Source of the DNA: Burhinus oedicnemus
Taxonomy: Eukaryota > Chordata > Aves > Charadriiformes > Burhinidae
Length of the DNA: 64,000 bases
Assembly (NCBI GenBank): GCA_008921705.1
Contig: VFFE01007639.1
Coordinates: 1,125,446-1,189,445, forward strand
Direction: 5' to 3'
Under the pieces are notes generated by a model. The model was not told the DNA's origin. It searched no databases and was given only the letters and a program-made list of their open reading frames with translations. The stretch's first letter is position 1. Each line of letters starts with the position of its first letter. Shown piece by piece: positions 1 through 11,790 of this stretch. Both the position numbers and the translations under genes were made by a program.

Positions 1-1479
1 CAAGTGAGATAGTTTGAGCCTGGGACATATTTAGTCCGTGATACAGTGTCCTTATACTTGCCAGGCATGAAGTCTTTGAATAGATCCTTTCCAGAAATGA
101 ACATTTTCTCAAGAAACCACCAGTTTTTACTTGGTTATGCTAAGACAATCTGAAAGTGTGGCAATAGCAGCCAAAAATTGTGCTACATGACTCAGATATT
201 TAAATCTGTGCATATGAAGTCCCACATCAGTGACTGTCAGTCACAACATATGCCCACAAAGACTGCAATGCTAAATGTATTCTACTATTATAAGCATAAT
301 TGCTTTCTGAAACGTATGGTTGACAGGAATAGACAAAGGGAAGAGGAACAGAAGATTGATTTTCCATGTGTTATTGTAGTCCATCTCTCTTCAGAAACAT
401 TTTGACACAGCAGGTGTTTTTAAAACACTGTGACCAAGGGCTGTAAATACCTTTTAGCATGTCCATGACATACTTTAATAAAAAAGCAGTGTGTTTTGCC
501 TTCAGGGTGATGGACTTTCATGCTGTCAGCCTCCCAGTTCTCTTGGTTCATTGTCTGTTCTCTTTTAAACTAGGACACCTATTGTATAGCTGGGTATAAA
601 GAGGAGGATATGTTTCATCTTTTATAAGGAAGTCCAAGAGGTAGAGTCAAAGACAAGAATAACTAAAAGATGTTTTGTCTTATGATGAATAAGAATTAGA
701 TCCCAGTATCATACTGTCAAGCTGCACTGCAACTATCCCTTTATTTAGGTTTTGTTCTATAGCACAAGGACTTCAAATCCTATTCATCCTTAACTTCAAG
801 GGTAAGTGCTTTCTTTATCAGCAGAAAGAACAAACTTAAACCAAATGTCACATGTGTTTGGAAATTCATAACAAATTTCACAATGAGTATTAACCCTCAA
901 GAGGGAGATATTTGAGCTCATAGCAACAAAAGAAAGAGGCAACTTACTCAGGTGGAAATGTTTTCCCCTTGTCCCCTCATCTTTCCTTTACTTGCATTGT
1001 CCAAAATATAAGCAAACTGTATGACACAAAATTTGCAAGTACAGTTTCTGAATGTATTAGGTGGGTTAATTACCTGGAGCAGTCAGTATTCTTTAGTGAG
1101 GAAAGCTATTGAAAAGGCTATTTTTTGCTTCAATGCATGGGTAGGATGAAAACATTCAAAGGTTCAACTTTTATAGCATTGTAAACCTATTTTTTGTGCT
1201 GAAACTGAAATGAAACAAGACAATATTGTGTGTTTTACAATTGCAGTAATATGCTAGTGCAAGGTTAAGTTGTGCTCATGCACTGGAACTTGGAATTTCA
1301 CCCAAATGTGAGTCATTAAGTACCTGGATATTTTTTAGTTAGAGTGTTTTTTCTTACAGAAAGGTATATATGCTGTAGTTCAGTACACAACAACACTAGC
1401 TGTAAAGAAAATAGAACACTTTAATTATTGTGGAAGAGTGGGTGTCACATAAAGTTACATTTTGCTAACAAAATTTAAT
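1..1479. other. Unassigned AT-rich intergenic sequence
   Basis: No gene, RNA gene or recognisable repeat is visible. The longest open frame (178-405, plus, 75 codons) has no family resemblance and no splice-site context, so it is treated as chance. Confidence 0.5.
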
Positions 1480-2140
1480 GATAACTCAAAGTTGGGAGGG
1501 ATTTTCAGTACAGCAGAGGACTGGGATATTATGCAATGAAGAATTGCAATGTCTTCAGAACAGGAATAATAGAAATGAGATTGAATTTAATAAAGTGTGA
1601 ACTCCTGAATTTAGGGAATAATAATAAAGTGGGGAGGGTCATAAGTTAGAAGTAGAAGCAGATGAGAAAAATCTTTATGTACTAGCTGAACAGTATAAAT
1701 ATGAGCTGTTGGTTTGGTGCATTTGTTAAAAAAGTTAAATCAGTTCTGAGACATGTAAGGGAAACAGAGACCAGAGAGACCTAATGCCTTGATGCTGTGC
1801 ACTTATGGGACCTCCTTTGGAAAGCAACGTTCAGTTCTGGCCACCTGCCTCCAAGAAAGGTGCATTTAGAGTGGCATGGGGGCATAGAAGTCCTAGAAAT
1901 GTATTAAAAGAAGTGGAGGTTTTGTTTTAAGGGAGGAGATTAATGGAGCTAGGTTTGTTTAGCCAGCTGACCATACTGAACTGAAGGCAAAGAAAGGACA
2001 TGTTCCTGTCTGTAAATATATCACAAGGTAAAACTCTGGACTATGAGCGCTATTTTACTCAGGAGACAGTGTCAGTGGAAGAACAGATGGATATAAACTA
2101 ACCATTAATGCATTCAGCCTGGCAGATAGAGAAAAGTTAA
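1480..2140 (+). mobile_element. Ancient CR1-clade LINE fragment, reverse transcriptase C-terminal part
   Basis: Decayed sense-strand copy of the C-terminal part of a CR1-type reverse transcriptase. The best landmark is 1808-1846, which translates as GPPLESNVQFWPP. The younger CR1 at 45.2-46.1 kb has RPHLDYCIQVWSP at the same place in the protein. Downstream, text resembling 'gtttagccagctgaccat' and 'gtctgtaaatatatcacaaggt' falls where the family encodes its FSLEKR...GDLI...FQYL block. Stops and frameshifts interrupt every frame, so it is a fossil. It is much more diverged than the copies at 19 and 45 kb, which suggests insertion early in the amniote or archosaur lineage. The ends are approximate. 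Confidence 0.65.
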
Positions 2141-3889
2141 AGAAGATTAACACATGAATTTCAAAACCAGGTTTTCAATAACAGTTATAGGGACAAAACA
2201 AAGAAAACAGAAGTATTTTAATTTGAAATGTGATAATATTACAGGCACATGATGTATTGTCTTGTTTTCAATAGCAGAAAATCGGACATACAGACCCAGC
2301 GTGTCCCTCTCAGTCCTAAGCGTGTGCAAGGTGGTGGCTATCTACGCCCAAGATCAGAAGACATATAAAGAACTTTTTACTGCAGAGGAGAAGGGAAGGT
2401 AGATGAGAACTTACAGAGAAACATGAAGAGAGACAATATACCAACTCTTTTTTTTTTTTTTTTCTGTGAGAGACACATACTCTTGAAAATAGTTGACTGA
2501 GTTCTCTGTAATTCAACGTGACCTAGTGCATCACAAATGAATGGTTAATGTCATAATAGAAAGATGTAGAGTGCTATACACCGATGTGGTTCTGAGGACT
2601 GTTCCATTAATGATCCACAAACAACCTGCATTTCTTTTGCATGGTGACTTAATTTTGTTATGGAAGTATGTCTTTTGGGAGGATTAAAGAAACATAAATA
2701 CACCCACACCCACATTGAAGAACCAAATTCACTTGTTGATAACAGGGGCATTCTGCCATGCTGAACCTCCAATTTTACACACACTAGAGAACTGCAAAAG
2801 CCCAGACGATATATTCACTTTTTGTTAATCAGCCTGACAGTGCAATATTATGTATTCCCTTTCTTTGGGTCAGTTCTTCCTCATACAACTCTCGTTCTTG
2901 AGTCAATCAAAATGTAAAGATAAATAGCAACAAAGAAGTACAGACACAAAATCGCTGGAGATATGGAAAATAAAGATTTAAATATTTGTAATAAATTATG
3001 CGATAAATAAAAAAATAATCCAATGATGCAAACTTGGAATAAATTAGTGATTTGGGACAGATTTACTTCACTACAGATGAAGGTCTTTACCTCTGTATAG
3101 TGGTTGTGCTGGAAAGGTTGGGTTGCTGCACAGCTGCACATCAGCCTCCCCTTCCCCGTCTCTCTCCTCCTCTCTGCATCCTTCCTCTCCCTGACCTTTG
3201 CTGAGTTTCCATAGGGATGACATGTATATGAAAAAAATCCAGAGGGAAACCAGTGCCTGTTCTAACTTGTGCCAAGTTTGGATGATGGTGGGACAAGAAC
3301 TGAAATAAATTGACCATTTAATTGTAAATGCAGCCTTTCTCCCCCTCCCAAGATTTCTGTTGGGAGATTTGTGCAGCAGCAGAAGAACAAGGATTTAAAT
3401 TTAGCTGTTTTGTGAACTGGATTTTCAACTTTTTTGTATCTTAAATACAGTGTACCTCCAGCAGCTTCCTTCTCATACAAGAAGTAAATACATTTTAGCC
3501 ATTGCTCTACAGATATTCCAAAGTCAGCTGACTACAAACTTAGTCTCATGCACAGCAACTACTTTCAGAAATAGTCTCATACGCCTTCAGTACACCCTGC
3601 CTTGTTCATTGCCAGATAAAAATATCCTTGCCAAGTTTACCAAGCAGTTCAGAACTGATTCACTTGAGTGATTTTTCCCTTTATTATTTATTAGCTCATG
3701 AGCTTTTTTCATGTGTACAATTGATCAGTTTTGATTTAATTTTTTTTCTTGGTTGTCAAAAAATATTAGCTAGCACAGAACCTGAAACTTAACCTTGGAA
3801 AAACATTAAATAAAATACACATACTCTTAATGGTTCTCGTTTTAAAATTTTGAGACTTATTTATTGGCTAATTTTTAATTCATTTAATG
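2141..3889. other. Unassigned AT-rich sequence with a poly(T) run
   Basis: No gene or assignable repeat is seen. A run of 16 T lies at 2448-2463. Short frames at 2.1-3.7 kb on both strands show no coding character. The stretch at 3150-3190 is CT-rich. Confidence 0.5.
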
Positions 3890-6090
3890 TATGACATCCT
3901 GATTTTGTGTTGTGTAACATCTTAATCCCAATGGTATGTAGAACCAAATCAAATTCTCTACTGAAATCTAACAACTAACCTTTTACCTCTGTTATAAAAA
4001 ATGGATACCTTGTTAATTTGACAAATTCTTTTGTCCATAAACCATGTTAGATGACATTAAATATGCTACCCTCTATTCTTTATTAATCAATTTCCTTATC
4101 TGATGTTCCATTATTTTTCCCAAGATTCATGTCAGATGGACAGGTTTATATTTACCTGGACTACCCCATTTACTTCGAAAGCAAAATACTGACATAACTC
4201 TTACTTCCATCCAATGCTCAGGATCTACCTCAGCAATCCAAGATTTATTACAAATAATAATAAATGGTCTAATAAAGATTATTAGGCTTTTATTCTGACA
4301 TTCCTAGGTGCATTTTTAAATAAAAGACACTTAGCCTTAATAGCTGCTATTTGGCTTATAGCATCTTTGTTGTTTTAAGCGTAACATTTCATCACCAACT
4401 TCATATGATACAACTACACCTGGCTTTTTCCCAGTCCCAGAGCTGAAATATTTATTCAACATTTCAGTCTCTTCTGCGTTATTTTTGACAACTGCGTCCT
4501 TTCCATTTAACAATGGACAAACACTACGGTAAGGTTGCTTTTGCTCCTCAATGTTGTTTTCAGTGTACTAAACTCAGATAGCCATAGAATTTCTCCTATA
4601 ACCTTCTGTCTCTGGTAGCAATTTTCTGCTATTTCCATTTGTATCCTAAATTAAAGTGACCTAATCTATTCAGTTTTTCCCTTGTCTCCTTGCCCAATCT
4701 GTTTATATGTGAAATTTTACGTTGCCTTTATTTCTCTTTTAAGCTAGATTGGTCCAGAATAGATTTTTTCTTGATTGCAGTTCTTAGATCATCTCCAAAA
4801 ATGCTTTTAAATATCTTTATTATTGTTTTCATATTTTTCCCCTTTTAAATTCTTTCCTTTATTGATTAGGCACAAACTTGCATTTATCTGTCTGAAAGCG
4901 GTCATTTTAAATTAGTGGGTGTAAGGATTACTGGTTGTGTTACATTCTATTTGCATGTAATGAATGTAATCAAGTTCTCACTTTCACTTAAGAAACCACT
5001 AACTTTTAGTCCTGGAATCAATTTCGATTTAGCTGTCAGGGTGACATCTAGTATCAAATTCTCTAAGGAGTCACATAAAACTTTTTGATTTAGGAAATTT
5101 TTATCAATCATTGTTCAGAATTTCAAAGGTATTTTATTACTAGAAACGTCAAACCTGTAGAGCTATGTCTTACACCCTGATATTCACCAGTGAAAAAGGT
5201 TTTTTTAAAGCTCATACAGTACAGAAACTCTTTTTTCTTCCTCTCCATAGACATTGTAAGTAGGGGTTGAAGGGACCGGTCATCCGGCTCCATAGCCTGG
5301 TTTGATAGTACGTAGCTGCTGGCAACTAATTGCTCTTGTCACACTCTCTGTGTTGGGAGATTGATCTGTAAACATTGAAAGCATTTACTACATAGTTGTC
5401 AGTGGGTTGAAATCAGTTATTGCCACATACTGCCAATTCTCTTCCTCTCTTACCACCGTGTTTTTCCTAAATTGCTTATAGAGAGTGAGTTTAACATTCC
5501 TATCACAGAAATCTTCCTTCAAGTTCTAGTAATATCAAGCAGGTCAAATTCATTCTCGTAGTATGAGCAATTCCTATTATTCCTCTTTACCATACAAGCT
5601 CCTGCCATTCATGAATAGGCAATTAAAGAATTTATTTTTCTTTGTGTCATTCACTGTCTTGATTAATTTTGTTCTTGACAACTTGACTGTGCTAAATGAG
5701 TGTTTATTTGCTGCCCCTTTTTAATCTCCCCTTTTGTTGTAAGTTTAATGCCATTATGACTAGTCTAGTCAGCTTGTCCCCTGTAAAATTGATTTCCCCT
5801 TTAATGAGCTGGAGGCAGTGCAAACCACATAACTCCTCAGTTAAAAAATAGCTCTACAGTCCACCAAACTAAAATCCCCTCTCCCTCTTACACCTCTCTA
5901 ACTGGAAGTTTATTCTTAAAAACTCCTGATTAGTGTGTTAATTTCTGAGACAGGAGCAATGTCCAAAAAACTCATTTGGGTATTTTCATACTTCATCAGC
6001 TTTCTGAACTTTCTGGAATGATTTGTAACCTGTGAGGAGACACATGAAACATTGCTAGTACCAATATATACCACTATGAAATTAAATCTC
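3890..6090 (-). mobile_element. Long ancient CR1-clade LINE copy, antisense
   Basis: Strongly decayed minus-strand LINE of roughly 2.2 kb. On the minus strand, 4159-4130 reads PGKYKPVHLT followed by a stop. The younger CR1 has PGNYRPVSLT at 46511-46482, the conserved block of the RT N-terminal half. From there the element runs toward its 5' part, past the RT into the linker and endonuclease region. The order of recognisable phrases (around 4050, 4400-4480, 4960-5110 and 5850-6080) follows long CR1 copies that I recall from turtles and crocodilians. No open frame longer than about 60 codons survives. Both ends are estimates. The alternative is another jockey-clade LINE such as L3. Confidence 0.62.
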
Positions 6091-7619
6091 TCCCCACTCA
6101 GTTGGGTAAGCTTTTTTTATTCCTTCATTGAGGAAGCGTTGAGACTCTATAAGAAGGAATATACTAAAAGCCTTATCCTATAGGGAAAACTGCTAGTTTT
6201 GACTGTAATTAGCCTGTCCAATACTTATTATTATATAAGTTTATTGAAAAATTCCTTGAGAAGTTTCCCTTGTTTGCAACAAACTGATACTTTGCAGGAG
6301 CAATGCTTTAGGACAACAGAAATATCTTTTACCTGTTGCAAGAAATTCCTTTCAGCTTTTGCTTCTTGCAGGTACCCTTTGGTCCAAGCACATCAACTTA
6401 GAAGAGTACTTCTGTTGCTGACTAAAGGTAAAGCACACTGTTCCCATAATAGCCAAGCTCTCTAGGTCTGTGAAATACAAAAGGAGAGAGAAGGAGCCGG
6501 ACTGACTTCTTCCTCATGACTACTACTTTCATTCAGTGCTTGAAACATCTCTCCATCACCCTTTTGGGAGAGCACAGCTCTGTAGCTGTCATCCAGCAAG
6601 TTAACATGAGAACGGTCTGTGCTGCTGTGCTGCAAAGCCAGACGTAAAATGATGCTGTTGAAGTTGTGCGTTATCAAGTTTATTCTTTACCTTTGCCTTT
6701 AAAGAACACCAGAAAAGAATATTCATTGATTGGTTAATATTTTAATGTAGATTCTGCATCAGATTTTAATGCAATGTTAAATGCTTGAAAGTTAGAAAAT
6801 AGTCTTAGGTTGCCCATGTAAATACACTCAAGAACTCTTGCTATAAATTGCTAGCAAAGGGTTTTGTACTACCTTTGCAAATGCTTTATCCTAATTACAA
6901 CAGAGAAAGGAATCACATTAAAGCTCCATGAGAGCATAATTTCCTGACTTTTATGTAATACCACCTCAGTAACCTTATTTGTCATAGTTTTTGTGTGACA
7001 TTGGTGTGTCTTTGAATATAAATAGAACTATGGGGCCCCTTGTAGTAAAACCACTTGTAGTTAAAGCTGCGCATGCTGTTGAGGCTAGTTGTTTCCCTTG
7101 TTAGATGAAGGCAAAGGATGGGAAGTCATTGTACAGGATAAAGGGGAGAAGTGACATCCAGAAAATTTTAACCCTCTACCAAGAAACTCTGCGTTACCTC
7201 ATGCAAGTCTCAGCACTAGATTTTAACATTGCAACTTCTCAAAAACGGACACAGCCTAAAAGCCCTATCCAACCCATAAATAGCCTACTGAGCAAACCAC
7301 AGTTTGGTGCTGCCAGCCAGTGCCCGGGCTGCCCACCTTGGCAGTGATGCTAGATCGCCCTGAAGGTGACACTTGCACCATTCTGTATCCTTTCCCTTTA
7401 TGCATTTTTAGGACACCAGGCCCTCTAGACTGTGATCAGCAATGCATGTAGCCAGTAGAGGGAAGAAAAGCTGGAGGCAAACCTTGTATTTTTTATTCAG
7501 TTGAGAAAAGGGAAAGTGGAAAAGTGACAATTTTACCTTTAGTAATCAATTTACTCACCACAATTGTGTGCGATTGTATGCACTTTAGCACTGAAAAGCT
7601 CCTTTCAAAACATGATTCC
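6091..7619. other. Unassigned intergenic sequence
   Basis: No gene is supported. Frames at 6199-6465 (plus), 6462-6677 (minus) and 7105-7347 (plus) are short, unrelated to families I know, and two of them overlap on opposite strands. A partial NRF1-like palindrome (tgcgcatgct) sits at 7069-7078 and is not interpretable alone. An imperfect CTCF-like core lies at 7452-7465. Confidence 0.45.
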
Positions 7620-7745
7620 AGTTTCACTATGCCTCAGTTTCCTTATTTCTAAACCAGAGATGACTCCCCCTTCAACAAAATACTGTCAGCAATGTTTGTG
7701 AAGTTGTGAAGTGTTCTGTAATCTTCACATGCCAGCTGCTCTATT
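7620..7745 (+). mobile_element. MIR-like CORE-SINE fragment
   Basis: The segment starting at 7629 reads 'tgcctcagtttccttatttc', a close match to the hallmark MIR phrase (gcctcagtttcctcatctg). It is followed at 7695-7730 by text resembling the MIR tail 'gtgaagtgctttg...atc'. No terminal repeats or tail survive, as expected for a very old SINE. The boundaries are approximate. Confidence 0.6.
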
Positions 7746-9334
7746 GTCATTACAGTTTATTTGTTATGAATTGCCTTGTTTTGTTTTCCATAGGCTAGGA
7801 GGCTTAGAAGTTATTGTAAAAAAGGTGCCAGTGAAGTTTCACGTTATACTTATTTGTTTCAAAATAGAATTGTGGTTAAACCTCATCAAATCCCCTCCAT
7901 TGCCTTTCCTGCTATTGCTGATTAGTTAAGAAGCAGAAGGGAACGTTGCACTGTAAAACATCCATTTATCTGGCAGTGTCAGGTTCTCCTGACATGATGT
8001 GCTAATGCAAAGCACATTAAGCATTAGCAGCAGGTGCTCCAGACCTAGCAGTTCCTCGACAGGCATTAAGAGACCTCGAATGAGTCAGTGTCACTCTGTG
8101 GTTTAACCTAATACCAACCCCTTAGGGCATCCCTATCAAATATAAGAGAAATGAAAGGTTTTAAAGGCTATTAATCCCAGTGACTCTACATTAGAAGAGC
8201 ACAAAGTTATTTGTCACAGGTCTTTTTGTCATCATGATATCGAGGTAAAATGTGAAGTATTCAGTATTCCTGAAATTCTTTCTTCCCCATACTTAGGCAT
8301 GGAGGTCTTTGATGATGCACTTACAATGCTGAGCTGTGATACCTACCAGCTACTGGCTGTTACTGGCACTGTCTGAACTCCCCTTTTTTTTTTTCTCAGT
8401 GAGTATTTCTTGTACCTACAATGCATGAGAAGTAGCAAAAAACATCTTTAGAAAACAAATTTTGAACTGAAAGGTATCCTAAATAAACAAGCAAGCGAAC
8501 TCTGCCCCTAGACAGACACCATTACAACACGCCTAAGAGGCATTAAATCAGAGCTGAATCTAACGCAAGGTGTTAGCTTCTTTTGCCATACTTGTTATCT
8601 GGAGCTGCTTTATTTCTAATGTGATAGATGCTTTGTTCTGTGTTTCTTACCTTGAAGTTGCTGATACTCAGGAATAATCCTGTTGTTTTAGAAATCTCTG
8701 ATCCAGTGTTCGCATGGAAAAATGTCTCAGATAGCTGGTTGTCTGGTAGCGGCTGCTTCAAAGGGTCTGGCAGCCGAATGTGAGCAGTTCAGGTTTTACT
8801 GGAAGTGGTGACAGTTACACTACTTCAAAATCTTGCCAGGGTCTGAATTTGTACGTTTCAAATTCACTTCACACACATTCAGTTGACAAAAATTGTCCAA
8901 CCATCAGATTGCCACGCTGGCAGACACTTCGGCTTCAAGCCCTACCTCTGATAAAAATGCAGTCCCTTTAGCTAAACACCTCTGCTTTGATATTTGTAAA
9001 AAGGTTCATGGAATACTTAAACCAGTAAAGTGTTTTGAAATCTGTTGATGGGAAGTCTATGCAAGTATTTGGATTTTTTATTAGTTGACCTGCATAGTAG
9101 CAAAGATACACAGCTTACAGTGTGTCCACTTGTGCATGCATATGTATATCTGTGTGTATGTGTAAGGTAAGTGTGTACAATTGTTTGGGTCCAAGGAGTT
9201 AGTCAATATTTTAAGCTTTGTCAGGATGCTCTGAAATCAATTGTAAACATCAGTCTTCAGTGTTTATACAAATGCAATCCAGTTTATTTGAAAAGAGTCT
9301 GGGGAAAATCCGGTACCTCTGAACACAGTAGGAA
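7746..9334. other. Unassigned sequence with a short perfect inverted repeat
   Basis: No gene is seen. The only structure noted is a 9-bp perfect inverted repeat (8000-8008 with 8021-8029, 12-nt loop) in a patch at 7960-8100 that also contains an E-box and an octamer-like site. The frames at 8573-8971 lack coding evidence. Confidence 0.45.
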
Positions 9335-10105
9335 AAAACAGAACAGAAGAACATAGTGATGGCTGTTTCAAGCCAGACCAGAGGTCCATCTGCCACAGTC
9401 TCTGATGGTGGCCAAAACTGGAGCCCTGCAAAAGAGATTAAGAATGGAATAAGTGTATTTGATACTTCTCTGTGTACTCTCCTACTGACCAGTAATTTGT
9501 GGCTGAGAGCCAAGATTTACTTTAGAGATTTCTCTTCTGTGAAGTCACCCAGCTGATCCCTGAACCCATCTACAGTGAGGGCTGTGGAGCAAGGGTTTTG
9601 GCAATTTAAAACCACAGTGGGTGTAGAATCATTTTGTTTCATTTGTTCTGAAGTCACCAACTGCTAGTTTCATTTGATGACCTGTAGATTTGGTACTACA
9701 AGAGCTAGCTGTACCTATCCTATACATCCTCCTGTACCACTTGTGGCTTTATAGACTTATGTCATATCATAACCTCTTTTCCAGCACTGTACAGAAGCTG
9801 TTCGGTACCTTTGAATGTGCTTTTCATGCTGCTGTGAGCCTTTCTAATAATTCCTAATTTTCACTTTTTTTTTTCTTCCCTTCAACTACTACTGAACACT
9901 AAGGTGAGTTTGTCCTGAGTCTATAAGACCAGGATATCATACCTCTGTAATTATTAGTCAACTCAGAGCTTATTCTTAAGTACATAAAGTTAGGACCTTT
10001 TCCCCCTCCCATGATCCTCCCTTTAAATTTGCCTATATTGAATTTCACTATTTCCTAGCCTAGCCACTTAGTCCTTCTGGATTTATCCTAGTAAATGAAT
10101 CAGGG
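9335..10105 (-). mobile_element. Ancient CR1-clade LINE, 3' part, antisense
   Basis: The 'cagaccagaggtccatctgc' phrase at about 9375, followed by 'tttcatttgatgacctgtag' at about 9669 and 'attgaatttcactatttcct' at about 10040, appear in the order recalled from the reverse-complemented 3' end of long CR1 copies in turtles. That places the 3' UTR and the RT C-terminus here. The next part of the same element appears to resume at 11010 in the same orientation, so the two were probably one insertion. The opposing short frames at 9250-9556 are by-products of this relic. No intact coding remains. Confidence 0.52.
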
Positions 10106-11009
10106 CCACAAAATGCTTTCAAGTGCTGTGCCACTGGGACTAGCATCTATGCTAGAAAACATAATAGATCAGATATAATCACTTGTCCCTGAAGGCAAGT
10201 GACATTGCTTGTGAAAATAAGACTAAGCTCTTTTTCTACCAAACAAAAAAAGAAAAGAGGGTGGCCTTCTCCTTGCTGTCTTCAGAGCATGTGTTTGCTG
10301 GTTTATACTAGAAAGCATTCCTGGTCTATTGCTTTCCCTCCCAGACTGTATTGTCTGGGAGAGTGTCAGGGAGCACCACGCTGATAAAGGACAAAATGGG
10401 GAATCATGTGCCAGAACCTGAGACCATGAGAGCCTTGAGTTAAGCCACTCAGGGCTTAACTGCTAGCATGTCGTCTGATATGTTTTTGGTCCCTGTCCAC
10501 TAGTACAACTAGTACTCTCCAAACCAAAGTCCATTGATGGTTTGGAGACAGCATGTACTGGGTGAGAACGCTCTAGTTTTGGCTCCCTCCAACCCATATA
10601 GTTTTCCAGCAGCATATAATGCAGACTTTTTACTTGGCAACTTCCATATCTACCTTCAAGGCAGATGCAGAGTGTACAATAAGTGTTCAGTTTCTTGCTA
10701 GACAAATGCCAGTCTGACAGAGAGTGACAGTGCCCTCACATTTTTGTATTCACTTTGAACATAAATTTAAAAAAGAAACAAAAGCAATTCATATTTTTAG
10801 GGTAACTATATGAAGATCCGATGAGATCCAATGCAAAGTATTGTATAATGTGGATATTACCAGCCTGTACCACTTGGGTCAGGGATGGAAAACTGTTTTA
10901 TTTACTAGTATGAATATACCCATACGGCCTTTCTGTTATTCTCCCCAGTCAATCTAGAATGCCTTATATTGTGAGTGATCTTGGTTCTTGCATCCCTTTT
11001 TCCACATTG
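10106..11009. other. Segment interrupting an ancient CR1 copy
   Basis: About 0.9 kb with no CR1 character lies between two CR1 pieces that are collinear and in the same orientation. It contains a perfect inverted repeat with 9-bp arms (10438-10446 and 10453-10461, loop actcag). It may be a later insertion, unalignable CR1 sequence, or host sequence between two independent CR1 copies. The minus-strand frame at 10463-10705 (80 codons) is not recognisable. Confidence 0.35.
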
Positions 11010-11790
11010 CTTATGCATATTTTAAACAGTCCAAGCACCTGTGCAAATTCCTGTGTGGCACAACTCATGACTTCTCCTTATTGGGAAAGGTGACCATTTA
11101 CTCCTACACTATTTCCTACCTGTTTACCTTTTTTTTTTCAATGCACTTGAGGACCTTCCCTGCTATGCTATGACAGCCTGGGCTCCTTAACAGGCTTCTT
11201 AACAGCCTTTGGTGAACGACTCTGTTAAATGTCTTTTGGGAATCGCAGTAGGCTGTTGTCTCTTTGCTTTAGGCCCCGCCTCAGAGAATTGCTGTAGCTT
11301 TCATGGTCATGACAAGTGCTTTCTCTTTATAAAAGAGACTCTGATGGTTTTCAGCATGTCCATAAGCCATCTTAATTGTAGTTACTCATTCACTCAGTGT
11401 GTATGCTAGATCTGTTGATCTGTAGTTTCCCAGTTTTCCCTTAAGTCTTAAGGCTGATGCTACATTAGCCACCTTCCAAGACTTCTGATAACAAGGCAGC
11501 TTTAAATGAGAATTGACATATGGTGGTGAGTTATTCAGCTGTTTCAACCTTAAATTCCTTTAGAACTGATGATATGTGACTATTCAATTGATCATTTGCT
11601 TCATAACCTCTTTTGCTAATACAATCAGCAAGTTGCTCAATCTGAGACAGATCTTCTGATAAACAAGAAGTACGAAATGGGAACTTCCTCAGATTCCTTC
11701 ATACTGCAATGCAGACATGAAAAATTCCTTAACTGTTTTCTGCTCTGGATTTTTCTTCATTGTGCACTCCTTGATGTTGTTGACACTCCA
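11010..11790 (-). mobile_element. Ancient CR1-clade LINE, reverse transcriptase N-terminal part, antisense
   Basis: On the minus strand 11433-11404 reads LGNYRSTDLA, aligning with the CR1 block PGNYRPVSLT in the younger copy at 46511-46482. Flanking phrases support this: 'gaccatttactcctacac' near 11091, 'gaggaccttccctgctatg' near 11149 and 'agcctttggtgaacgactct' near 11203 match the order expected across the RT palm. The homology fades between about 11700 and 11800, near where the linker to the endonuclease domain would lie. The copy is riddled with stops and indels. Confidence 0.62.
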
